64,000 nucleotides of DNA from assembly GCA_009914555.1 (NCBI GenBank), contig WNDY01000010.1:30919-94918 (forward strand), in the 5' to 3' direction. Origin of the DNA: Xylophilus sp. GTDB lineage: Bacteria; Pseudomonadota; Gammaproteobacteria; Burkholderiales; Burkholderiaceae_C. This document shows, one piece after another, positions 1 through 7,941 of the stretch (its first letter is position 1; every line of letters begins with the position of its first letter). Position numbers and translations under genes: made by a program. The notes beneath the pieces are model-generated. The model made no database searches. It was not told the origin of the DNA and worked only from the letters and a program-made list of their open reading frames with translations.

Positions 1-524
1 GCTCGGGCCGGCTGCGCATCGCCGAGCCCGATGGCAGCGTCCGGCTGGTGCGGCTGGCCTATGCCGGCACCAACGACCAGCCCTACGGCAGCATCGGCCG
101 CTGGCTGCTCGACCAGGGCCTGGTGCGCGACGCGACCTGGCCCGGCATTCGCGCGTGGCTCGCGGCCAACCCGCAGCGCGTCAACGAGCTGATGTGGAGC
201 AACCCGCGCTACGTGTTCTTCCGCGAGGAGCCGCTCAGCCCGGCCGACGCGGCCTGGGGCCCGCGCGGCGCCCAGGGCGTGGAACTCACGCCGGGCCGCT
301 CGATCGCCGTGGACCGCAACAGCATCCCCTACGGCACGCCGGTCTGGCTGGCCTCCAGCGGCCCGCAGGTGTCGCTGCAGCGCCTGGTGCTGGCGCAGGA
401 CACCGGCTCGGCCATCGTCGGCGCGGTGCGGGCCGACTACTTCGCCGGCTGGGGCCCGGACGCCGGCGAGATCGCCGGGCGGCTCAAGCAGCCCCTGCGG
501 TTGTGGGCGCTCTGGCCGAAGTAG
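1..524 (+). CDS. mltA: Membrane-bound lytic murein transglycosylase A, C-terminal part
   Basis: The gene runs in from the left edge, so its start is missing; the frame is open from base 3. About 173 residues are visible. They contain the YGSIGRWLLDQG segment and the closing 3D domain (ending with GAVRADYFAGWGPDAGEIAGR), whose aspartates are typical of MltA. MltA is an outer-membrane lipoprotein that cleaves peptidoglycan between MurNAc and GlcNAc and leaves 1,6-anhydro-MurNAc ends. The signal peptide and N-terminal domain lie outside the window. The following 310 bp carry no gene, so it is probably the last gene of its transcript. Family assignment is secure. Confidence 0.88.
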   Translation, partial: SGRLRIAEPDGSVRLVRLAYAGTNDQPYGSIGRWLLDQGLVRDATWPGIRAWLAANPQRVNELMWSNPRYVFFREEPLSPADAAWGPRGAQGVELTPGRSIAVDRNSIPYGTPVWLASSGPQVSLQRLVLAQDTGSAIVGAVRADYFAGWGPDAGEIAGRLKQPLRLWALWPK

Positions 525-834
525 CCGCGGCGGCGCTGCATCGATCCCCTATTCTGGGTATATCGCCGCAAGAAAGATGCCGATACATTGTCCGTTGCCG
601 GTCTCGCCGCTTTCCAGCCGGATCCGTTCCGGCCTCCGGACGCTGCAATGTTCCATCGCGGCTGTGGCGCGCCCGCGGCACGGCAATCACCGAGCCTGGC
701 CGTGCAGCGTTCACCGCACGGCGTGCCTGTTCCCAAGGGACATCGGGTCTCTCGCCGCCGGCAGGGACGCCCGCACGGCAGTTGCCGCGCATTCCGTCCT
801 TTGAACCTGCACTCCACGGAGCTTGAGAATCTTC
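525..834. other. Intergenic region, no gene seen
   Basis: These 310 bases between mltA and the kinase-like gene hold no convincing reading frame. The base composition is more AT-rich than the surroundings near 540-600. A GGAG at 818-821 is a possible ribosome site for the next gene, 13 nt before its ATG. I looked for a type III secretion PIP box (two TTCG half-sites) and did not find one. Confidence 0.5.
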
Positions 835-1908
835 ATGACACCTCCTCCATTCATCGGCGGACACCGCCGGGCTCCCGGATCGACGATCATCGGAGCGCAC
901 CGGACGGCGCCGAAGCCGCCCGTGCCGATCGCCAAGCCCAGGCTGCTCAAGCAGATCGTGGCCGGCAACATCCAGTCAATCGACGACGCGAGCGGCAACG
1001 GCGCGAGCCCGGTCTGGATCGTCACCCTCACCAGCAAGGATGCGGCCGACCAGCACGACCGGCTGGTCGTGAAGGAGGAAAAGCAGTTCGTCAATGCCGC
1101 CGGCAAACACATCGGCGCCTTTGCCCGCGGCAATATTGATGCGATGAACTATGTCATGACGACCGTCAGTCCGACCGCCGTCATGGAGGTTCTGGAACCC
1201 ACGGAAAACCTCGCCCTCGATACCTTTTCGGGGAGGCCGGACAACCTGTCCCGGGCGGCCAGGCAGGCGTGGGAGGGCACCCGCCTGCTCCTGAAGATGA
1301 AGTTCGATCCCCGGTTCTATGCCGGCAGCAACAAGCCGGTCGATGACAAGCCCTATGCGATGGACGAGAACGACAGGGCCAAGGCCACGCACCTTCTGAA
1401 CGGGCTGCGGGCCAACGTGAGGGCCTGGCAGACGCTCGGCCAGGTCGTCATCGCCGACAACCTGATCGGCAACTACGACCGCATCGCGTTCGAAAGCTGG
1501 GAGGTCACCAACTTCGGCAACCTCATCTTCTCCCGCGATTCCAGCGGCAATATCACGCATGCCCTGGGATACGACGCCGTCGATCCCTCGAGCACGCTGG
1601 AGAAGCTGCTGTTCGGAACGAATATCGATTGGTGGAAAGCCAACTTCGGCCAGTACATCAAGGAAAAGCACACCTTCCTCGCGGCCAGCCAGCGCGTCAT
1701 CAACCACATCAATCGGCACCGCATGGAGCCGCTGGGCCTGGCGCCGTTCGGAAGGAATGTCACGGCCAACGAGGTGCGTTACTTCGAGCAGGGCCTGGTG
1801 ATCGGCTGGGACAAGCTCGCCAACGCCATCGGCGTCAAGGTCCGCAGCGGCAAGGCAATACCCAGCGGACTGATGGCCCGGGCCAGGTACCTGGGCTGGG
1901 TCAGGTAG
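835..1908 (+). CDS. Putative kinase-fold protein (PI3/4-kinase or actin-fragmin-kinase-like)
   Basis: A 357-residue protein without signal peptide or membrane segment. Its middle carries D208-N-L-I-G-N213-Y-D215-R, then N226-F-G-N229-L-I, then G-Y-D247-A-V-D250. This matches the catalytic-loop and metal-binding layout of PI3/4-kinase-like and actin-fragmin-kinase-like enzymes (D-x4-N-x-D-R, N-x2-N-L, then D). Such folds occur in eukaryotes and in bacterial effectors or stand-alone kinases. Its codons are visibly less GC-rich than its neighbours', which suggests acquisition. ATG 835 is preferred to TTG 823, which sits only one base from the GGAG. The assignment rests on motif reading alone; substrate and secretion are unknown. 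Confidence 0.5.
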   Translation: MTPPPFIGGHRRAPGSTIIGAHRTAPKPPVPIAKPRLLKQIVAGNIQSIDDASGNGASPVWIVTLTSKDAADQHDRLVVKEEKQFVNAAGKHIGAFARGNIDAMNYVMTTVSPTAVMEVLEPTENLALDTFSGRPDNLSRAARQAWEGTRLLLKMKFDPRFYAGSNKPVDDKPYAMDENDRAKATHLLNGLRANVRAWQTLGQVVIADNLIGNYDRIAFESWEVTNFGNLIFSRDSSGNITHALGYDAVDPSSTLEKLLFGTNIDWWKANFGQYIKEKHTFLAASQRVINHINRHRMEPLGLAPFGRNVTANEVRYFEQGLVIGWDKLANAIGVKVRSGKAIPSGLMARARYLGWVR

Positions 1909-2053
1909 GCCGCGGCTGCGCCGCGAAAGCCCCGCGCGACGGTGCGGGGTCACCAAACCGTCATACGGCGTTCCTAGGATCGCGGCCAACCGTGGCAATC
2001 CGGCCCACGGGTTGTCATCAGGTTTCAAGATCCATACGACATCGGGAACCCGT

Positions 2054-4096
2054 ATGCCCCACGACGCCCAAACCTCGCGCCGCCAGGCGCTGAAGATACT
2101 CGCCGGCGCCCCGCTGCGGCCGATCGGCGGCACGCTCGCCCACGCCGCCTCGCCCGCCGCACGCGGCGGTCGCGCGGCCGTCTTCTCCGCGGCCGAGTTC
2201 GCCCACTTCGACGCGCCGAGCCTGAGCACCCCCGCCGAGGTGGCGACCACGACCGTCAAGTCGTCGCTCAAGGTCACCTACGGCAACGGCAACACCCGGA
2301 CCTTCGCCCTGGGCTACCAGGTCTTCTTCAACACTGGCGACAAGGTGCCCAGGATCGGCGGCGGCGAGATCGTCGGCGGCGGCTACTTCGATTCCCAGGG
2401 CAACGCCATCACCACTATCAAGGCGGCCGACGGCACGGCGGCCGTGCTGGACGGCTACAGCAAGAGCGCGGCCCTGGCCGGCTGGGCCGCCGCGGGCCAG
2501 GTCTTCTCCGACTGCGTGGACGGCTCCTCGCTGTTCAACGTGAGCGGCGCGCCCGCCAACACGGTCTATGCCGTGGTGCAGTTCGAGTACAACTCCAACG
2601 CCTACGGCCGCCTGCCCTCGCCCATCGCCGTGCTGACGCTCGACCAGGACGGCGCCACCGGCCGGCTCACGCTCAAGAGCTACCACCACGTCGACACCTT
2701 CCAGAACGACGCCAAGGGCCTGTGGATCCCGTGCGGCGGCAGCCTGTCGCCCTGGGGCACCCACCTGTCGAGCGAGGAATACCACCCCGACGCCTTCGAC
2801 CAGGGCGACAACCAGTCGCTGGCCACGCTCAAGGCCTTCAGCCAGAACGCCTTCGGCAACGCGGACGCCAGCCCCTACTGGTACGGCCACCTGCCCGAGG
2901 TGACGGTCAAGCCCGACGGCACGGCCGGCTTCCGCAAGTATTACAACCTCGGCCGCTACTCGCGCGAGCTGGTGCAGGTGTTCCCCGACCAGAAGACGGT
3001 GCTGGGCGGCGACGATTCGACCAACGGCGGCCTGTTCCTGTGCGTCGCCGACAAGGCGGCCGACCTGTCCTCGGGCACGCTCTACGTGGCCAAGTACACC
3101 TCGGCGCTCAACGAGAGCAGCGCCGGCAGGATCCAGTGGATCAGGCTCGGCAAGGCCACCAGCGACGAGATCAAGGCGCTGGTCAACGACACGGCCCTGA
3201 CCACGGTCGCCACCAACAGCGCCGGCATCAAGGAAAACGGCATCTTCGCGTCGACCACGGCGAACCCGAACGACGCCACGTTCACCGAGATCAAGCTCAA
3301 CGGCAAGAGCGCCTGGGTCAAGCTCAAGGCCGGCCAGGAGAAGGCCGCCGCCTTCCTCGAAACCCACCGCTACGCCGCGCTCAAGGGCGGCAGCCTGGTG
3401 TTCAACAAGCTCGAAGGCACGACCGTCAACGCCCGGGACAAGATCGCCTACTCGGCGGTGTCGGGCAACACGGCGTCGTTCGTCGCGGGCAGCACCCACA
3501 ACAAGGAGCTGCCGCTGAACGCGCCGGCCGGCAGCACGCCGGTCGCAAGCCTCGCCGGCTTCGCCGCCAACACCGCCGGCTACGTACTGGCGCACAAGCT
3601 GGGCAGCGGCCAGAAGGACGACACGGGTGCGGCCATCGACAGCGAATGGGTGCCCACCGAGACCAGCGTGCTGCTCGCCGGCGCGCAGATCAAGGCTGCG
3701 GACGATCCGCTCAAGCTCGGCAACACCGACGACCCGAACAGGATCTCGCAGCCGGACAACCTCAAGTTCTCCGAAAAGCTGCGCACGCTCTTTATCGGCG
3801 AGGACAGCGGCCAGCACGTCAACAACTACCTGTGGGCCTACAACGTCGACACCCAGTCGCTCGCGCGCGTGCTGTCCACGCCGGCCGGCGCCGAGTCCAC
3901 CGGCCTGCACGGCGTGGACGACTTGAACGGCTGGACCTACATCCTCAGCAGTTTCCAGCATGCCGGCGAATACGGCTCCGCCTGGACGGCGGACATCAAG
4001 GCCGGCACGGCCGTCGATGCCGCCATCAACGCCAACTACAAGAACAAGCTGGCAGCCTCCGTCGGCTACATCACCGGCAGCCTGAAGCTGGGCTGA
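2054..4096 (+). CDS. PhoX-family alkaline phosphatase, Tat-exported
   Basis: A 680-residue protein that starts with a twin-arginine signal (SRRQALK at about residues 9-15) followed by an alanine-rich stretch. The core has C227-G-G-S-L-S-P-W-G-T-H and S-E241-E242. These match the PhoX (DUF839) signature in which a cysteine and acidic residues hold an Fe/Ca cluster. PhoX enzymes release phosphate from organic esters in the periplasm or outside the cell and are normally folded before Tat export. ATG 2054 is chosen because it places the twin arginines close to the N-terminus. No clear Pho box was seen in the 145 bp upstream. It converges on the LacI-type regulator. Confidence 0.82.
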   Translation: MPHDAQTSRRQALKILAGAPLRPIGGTLAHAASPAARGGRAAVFSAAEFAHFDAPSLSTPAEVATTTVKSSLKVTYGNGNTRTFALGYQVFFNTGDKVPRIGGGEIVGGGYFDSQGNAITTIKAADGTAAVLDGYSKSAALAGWAAAGQVFSDCVDGSSLFNVSGAPANTVYAVVQFEYNSNAYGRLPSPIAVLTLDQDGATGRLTLKSYHHVDTFQNDAKGLWIPCGGSLSPWGTHLSSEEYHPDAFDQGDNQSLATLKAFSQNAFGNADASPYWYGHLPEVTVKPDGTAGFRKYYNLGRYSRELVQVFPDQKTVLGGDDSTNGGLFLCVADKAADLSSGTLYVAKYTSALNESSAGRIQWIRLGKATSDEIKALVNDTALTTVATNSAGIKENGIFASTTANPNDATFTEIKLNGKSAWVKLKAGQEKAAAFLETHRYAALKGGSLVFNKLEGTTVNARDKIAYSAVSGNTASFVAGSTHNKELPLNAPAGSTPVASLAGFAANTAGYVLAHKLGSGQKDDTGAAIDSEWVPTETSVLLAGAQIKAADDPLKLGNTDDPNRISQPDNLKFSEKLRTLFIGEDSGQHVNNYLWAYNVDTQSLARVLSTPAGAESTGLHGVDDLNGWTYILSSFQHAGEYGSAWTADIKAGTAVDAAINANYKNKLAASVGYITGSLKLG

Positions 4097-4119
4097 GCGC
4101 GCGGCACGCGCATCATGCA

Positions 4120-4169
4120 GAGTATGCGCCTGAAGCCGGCTTATATTGGTCGCTTCAGCAGCGTACACT
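4120..4169. repeat. Paired-box intergenic element, inverted type (degenerate copy)
   Basis: GAGTAT at 4120-4125 faces GTACACT at 4163-4169, a one-step variant of the ATAC box, with 41 nt between box starts. The interior holds CTGAAGC and GCTTCAG, which can form a 7-bp stem. It lies between the convergent ends of the PhoX gene and the regulator gene, 23 nt after the PhoX stop. It is the most diverged of the four inverted copies and is accepted mainly because its 41-nt spacing matches the other three exactly. Confidence 0.5.
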
Positions 4170-4198
4170 AGGGGGTAATTCCCGCCCCGACCGGCACA

Positions 4199-5221
4199 TC
4201 AACGGCGCGCGCCGGCTGCCGGCGGCCCGTCGCTCGCGCCGATCTCCAGCGCCGGCTGGCGCAGCACCTGCAGTCCTTCGACCGGCTCGCCGCGCAGCCG
4301 GCCGAGCACCAGCTCGGCGAGCGCCAGGCCGGTGGCCGCGGGCGTCGGCGGACGCACCGCGGTCACGGCGCTCGGCACCAGCGCATCGGCGTCGAGGCCG
4401 CCGTAGACGATCAGCGAGACGTCGCGCCCCGGCGCGAGGCCGGCCGACAGCACCGCATGCACCGCGCCGACGCCGGCCAGGTGGTTGTCCACGAGCACGG
4501 CCGTGGGCGGCGCGTCGAGCGCGAGCAGCCCCTGCATGGCCGCGAAGCCCGAGGCCCGGTCGAGGCCCACGCGCTGCACCGCCGCCGGCGCGAGCCCGGC
4601 CGCGCTGAGCGCGGCCCCGAAGCCGGCAAAGCGCTGCGCAGCGAAGTTGTATTCCTGCGGCGCGCCGAGGTAGCCGATGCGCCGGTGGCCGAGCCCGAGC
4701 AGACGCTCGGCCGCGAGCCGCGCGCCGCGCTCGTTGTCGAAGTCGAACCATGCGTAGGGCGTGCGCAACCCGTCGCTGCGGCCGTAGGCGACGAAGGGCA
4801 CGCCGCGCTCCTGCAGCAGCGCGAGCCGCGCGTCCTCCACGCGCGTGCGGGCGACGACGAAGGCATCGACGCGGCGCGCGCGGATCGCGCGCTCGTAGGC
4901 CGCCATCTCCGCGTCCGGCTGCGCCGAGATGATGAGCAGGTCGATGTTCTCGCGCGCAAAGCGCCCGCCCATGGCCGCCGCCACCTCCAGGAACAGGCTG
5001 TCGCCGAGGTCGCCCGGCGTGACCGGAAACACCAAGCCCACCGCGTTGGCGCGGCCCAGCGCGAGCCCGCGCGCGGTCGCGTTGGGCTGGTAGTCGAGCC
5101 GCGCCGCGGCCTCGCGCACCGCCTCGCGCGTGGCCGCCGCCACCTCGGGATAGCCGTTGAGCGCCCGGCTCACCGTGGTGAGCGACAGGCCGAGTTCCTC
5201 GGCGATGCGCTTCAGCGACAT
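4199..5221 (-). CDS. LacI/GalR-family transcriptional regulator of the sulfatase locus
   Basis: A 340-residue protein with a LacI helix-turn-helix at residues 2-25 (SLKRIAEELGLSLTTVSRAL), the hinge LDYQPNATARGLA, and a periplasmic-binding-protein-like effector domain to the C-terminus. LacI proteins bind short palindromes and release them when a sugar-type ligand binds. It diverges from the TonB receptor gene across 180 bp containing an 18-bp perfect palindrome with a central CG, typical of LacI-family operators. It therefore probably represses the receptor-sulfatase-importer genes and itself. The ATG at 5221 is fixed by the start of the HTH; the open frame continues far upstream but has no protein-like content there. 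Confidence 0.9.
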   Translation of the reverse strand: MSLKRIAEELGLSLTTVSRALNGYPEVAAATREAVREAAARLDYQPNATARGLALGRANAVGLVFPVTPGDLGDSLFLEVAAAMGGRFARENIDLLIISAQPDAEMAAYERAIRARRVDAFVVARTRVEDARLALLQERGVPFVAYGRSDGLRTPYAWFDFDNERGARLAAERLLGLGHRRIGYLGAPQEYNFAAQRFAGFGAALSAAGLAPAAVQRVGLDRASGFAAMQGLLALDAPPTAVLVDNHLAGVGAVHAVLSAGLAPGRDVSLIVYGGLDADALVPSAVTAVRPPTPAATGLALAELVLGRLRGEPVEGLQVLRQPALEIGASDGPPAAGARR

Positions 5222-5310
5222 GGCCGCGCCGCCCTGCGGGATGCCAAAAAAGTCATGAGCAAATCCGTTTTCGTTCGTTACAAAGTTCCACCGTCGCCTC
5301 TCAAAATCGT

Positions 5311-5328
5311 ATTCAAAGCGCTTTGAAT
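5311..5328. promoter_or_regulatory. LacI-family operator, 18-bp perfect palindrome
   Basis: ATTCAAAGCGCTTTGAAT is perfectly self-complementary over 18 bp and centred on the CG dinucleotide usual for LacI/PurR operators. It lies in the only divergent gap of the locus, 74 bp before the receptor ATG and 90 bp before the regulator ATG. This is well placed to overlap both promoters. Binding by the neighbouring regulator is inferred, not shown. Confidence 0.8.
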
Positions 5329-5401
5329 CCGTTTTCTTACGGCAAATAGCGCTTTCTCGTCTGCCCCTGCATTCCAAACCTTCAGAAAAGGCTCGCGGTC
5401 C

Positions 5402-7876
5402 ATGGCCCACCCTCCTTTCTCTTGCGTCCGCCCGCACCGGCGTAGCGCGCTGGCTGCCGCCGTGGCGGCCTCCATTGTCCTGGCAGCTGGCGCCGCCCGG
5501 GCGGCCGAGGACGAAGCCCCGGCCCAGCTCGGCTCCATCGTCGTGACCGGCACCGCGCGCGCCAGCGGCGTGAAGACGCTGGAGACGGGCTTCTCTGTCA
5601 GCACCATCGGCGACGACGAGATCGCGAAGCAGACGCCGCTGTCTTCGGCCGACGTACTGCGCAGCGTGCCCGGCATCTTCGTGGAGTCCAGCGGCGGCGT
5701 GGCCGGCCTGCACATCGGGGTGCGCGGCTTTCCGCAGAACGGCGGCGGCGCCTTCGCCACGGTGCAGATCGACGGCGCGACCATCTTCGCGCCGCCGACG
5801 CTGTCGTTCCTCGAAGGCTTTAGCCTGTTCCGCCTCGACGACACGGTCGAGCGCGTGGAGGTGCTGCGCGGCGGCCCGAGCCCGATCTTCTCCAACGGCC
5901 AGCCCGGCATCACCGCCAACTTCATCCAGAAGAAGGGCGGCGACACGCCCGAGGGCAGCCTGAGCGTGACCGCCGGCACCGGCGGCTTGAAGCGCGTGGA
6001 CGGCTTCTGGGGCGGCCGGATCGCCGAGGACACCTATGCCACCGTCGGCGGCTTCTGGCGCACCAGCGACGGTGTGCGCAACACCCAGTTCACCGCCGAC
6101 GAGGGCGGCCAGATCAGCGGCACGCTCACCCGCAAACTCGGCGGCGGCGACGCGATCACCTTCTCGGCGCGCAAGGTGCACGACAGCAACGCCTTCTTCT
6201 CGGGCGCGCCGCTCGTGGCCAACGCCGACGGCAGCGTCACCACGTTCCCCGGCTTCGACCAGCGCAAGGACACGCTGATCGGCAACGAGACGCGCTATGC
6301 CAACCTGCTGACCGGCCCGGGCGGCGCCACGACGTCGGCCGACTTCTCCGACGGGCGCACGATCGACCTGACGCAGCTGGGCCTGTCGCTCGACCTCAAC
6401 CGCGGCGGCTGGCAGATCAGCGACCGGGCCCACTACCTCAAGGGCTCGGCCGACGTGCGCGGCCTGTTCACGAGCGCTGCGCCGCAGACGCTGTCGAGCT
6501 ACATCGCCGGGCGCGTGAGCGCGGCCAACGCGAGCGCCGCCACGGTCGCGGCGGCCGGCCGGGTGGCCACGGCGGGCACGGCGCGCTGGGTGACCACCGG
6601 CCAGACCATCACCGACCCGAACCAGCAGGTGATCGCCGCGGGCCTGTGGTCCATCGACAAGGACATCGAGTCCCTCACCAACGACCTGCGCGTGAGCCGC
6701 ACCTTCGGCGCGCACACGGTCACGCTCGGCAGCTACCTGGCCCACTACACGGTCAACGACTACTGGCTCCAGGGCAGCACCGTGCTGCTCGCGGCCGAGC
6801 CGAACGCGCGGCGCATCGACGTGGCGCTGGACAACGGCGTGGCCGCCAGCACCAATGGCCTGGTGAGCGCGACCACCAGCCAGACGCGCAACGACTGGCG
6901 CGCCGACAACGCCGCCGTCTTCGCGGCCGACGAATGGCAGCTCGACCCGCGCTGGCGCGTGGACGGCGGCCTGCGCTTCGAGCACTACCGCGCGCGCGGC
7001 ACCGTGGGCCTCACGGACACGGCCGACTTCGACGGCAACCCGCTCACGCTCTACGACAACAGCGGAACCTACCTGACCGGCGCCACGCGCGACGTGCGCT
7101 ACAGCGGCAGCAGGACCTCCTACACGCTGGGCACCAATTACCTGCTGGCGAGCGACACCGCCGTGTTCGCGCGGCTCAACGGCGGCTACCGCTTTCCGCA
7201 CTTCGACGAGCTGAGCGGCGGCACGACGGTGACGCAGGCGGTGCGCCAGTACGAGCTCGGCGCCAAGACGATCCGCCCCGCGTGGGACGCCTTCGCCACC
7301 CTCTTTGCCAACGACTTCAAGGGCCAGACCTACACCCAGCAGGTGGTGGACCCGGCGACCAGCGCGATCACCAACGTCACGGCCGTGGCCAGCTCGCGCG
7401 TCTACGGCCTGGAGCTCGAAGGCGCGGTGCGCCCGCTGCGCGGCCTGGAGCTGCGCGCCAGCGGCACGCTGTTCCACGGCGAGTACCGCGACATCCAGTC
7501 GAGCACCGACGCCGACATCAAGAACGGCAACCGCATCCAGCGCCAGCCGACCTTCCAGTTCCGCCTCGCGCCGAGCTACCGCTTCGCGCTCGACAACGGC
7601 GTGACGGTCACGCTGTTCGGCGCCTGGACGCACGTGGGCACGCGCTTCTCGGACATCCAGAACCTCCAGCGCCTGCCCTCCTACGACACGCTCGACGCCG
7701 GCGTGCGCTTCAACCGCGGCAACTGGGAGTTCCAGCTCACCGGCACCAACCTGACCAACGAACTGGCGCTGACCGAGGGCAACCCGCGCATCTCCGGCTC
7801 GGCCACGAGCAGCGCGATCATCGGCCGCGCGCTGTTCGGCCGCGCGGCGCAGGCGACGCTGAAATACTTCTTCTGA
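5402..7876 (+). CDS. TonB-dependent outer-membrane receptor
   Basis: An 824-residue protein with a signal peptide (alanine-rich core, ending near AGAARA at about residue 34), a TonB-box-like IVVTG, a plug domain with VLRSVPGIFV and VEVLRGGPSPIF, and a C-terminal beta-barrel ending in the aromatic LKYFF. Such receptors pull scarce or bulky ligands across the outer membrane using TonB energy. The plug lacks siderophore-specific features I could identify. Placement ahead of a sulfatase, FGE and sugar-type importer points to a sulfated carbohydrate as ligand. It is the first gene after the LacI operator. A long hairpin follows the stop and separates it from the sulfatase. Confidence 0.88.
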   Translation: MAHPPFSCVRPHRRSALAAAVAASIVLAAGAARAAEDEAPAQLGSIVVTGTARASGVKTLETGFSVSTIGDDEIAKQTPLSSADVLRSVPGIFVESSGGVAGLHIGVRGFPQNGGGAFATVQIDGATIFAPPTLSFLEGFSLFRLDDTVERVEVLRGGPSPIFSNGQPGITANFIQKKGGDTPEGSLSVTAGTGGLKRVDGFWGGRIAEDTYATVGGFWRTSDGVRNTQFTADEGGQISGTLTRKLGGGDAITFSARKVHDSNAFFSGAPLVANADGSVTTFPGFDQRKDTLIGNETRYANLLTGPGGATTSADFSDGRTIDLTQLGLSLDLNRGGWQISDRAHYLKGSADVRGLFTSAAPQTLSSYIAGRVSAANASAATVAAAGRVATAGTARWVTTGQTITDPNQQVIAAGLWSIDKDIESLTNDLRVSRTFGAHTVTLGSYLAHYTVNDYWLQGSTVLLAAEPNARRIDVALDNGVAASTNGLVSATTSQTRNDWRADNAAVFAADEWQLDPRWRVDGGLRFEHYRARGTVGLTDTADFDGNPLTLYDNSGTYLTGATRDVRYSGSRTSYTLGTNYLLASDTAVFARLNGGYRFPHFDELSGGTTVTQAVRQYELGAKTIRPAWDAFATLFANDFKGQTYTQQVVDPATSAITNVTAVASSRVYGLELEGAVRPLRGLELRASGTLFHGEYRDIQSSTDADIKNGNRIQRQPTFQFRLAPSYRFALDNGVTVTLFGAWTHVGTRFSDIQNLQRLPSYDTLDAGVRFNRGNWEFQLTGTNLTNELALTEGNPRISGSATSSAIIGRALFGRAAQATLKYFF

Positions 7877-7888
7877 CGCCGCCCGCCC

Positions 7889-7925
7889 AAGCGGCCGCGC
7901 CGTCGCTGCGACGGCGCGGCCGCTT
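7889..7925 (+). terminator. Strong hairpin between receptor and sulfatase genes
   Basis: A perfect 17-bp stem (7889-7905 with 7909-7925) closes on the loop CTG. It starts 12 nt after the receptor stop and ends 16 nt before the sulfatase ATG. There is only a weak T-rich stretch after it (TTACGATTT). It may act as a partial terminator or mRNA-stabilising element that gives more receptor than downstream mRNA. Confidence 0.7.
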
Positions 7926-7941
7926 ACGATTTCCGGACCGC

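Noticed and set aside
525..834. PIP-box promoter that would mark the kinase-like gene as a type III effector
   Set aside because: No TTCG-N15-TTCG pair is present, and no secretion genes are in the window; effector status remains open.
2018..4168. Very long open frame on the minus strand opposite the PhoX gene
   Set aside because: High GC keeps antisense frames open. The product is an arginine, valine and glycine-rich string with no domain, while the plus strand encodes a clear PhoX.
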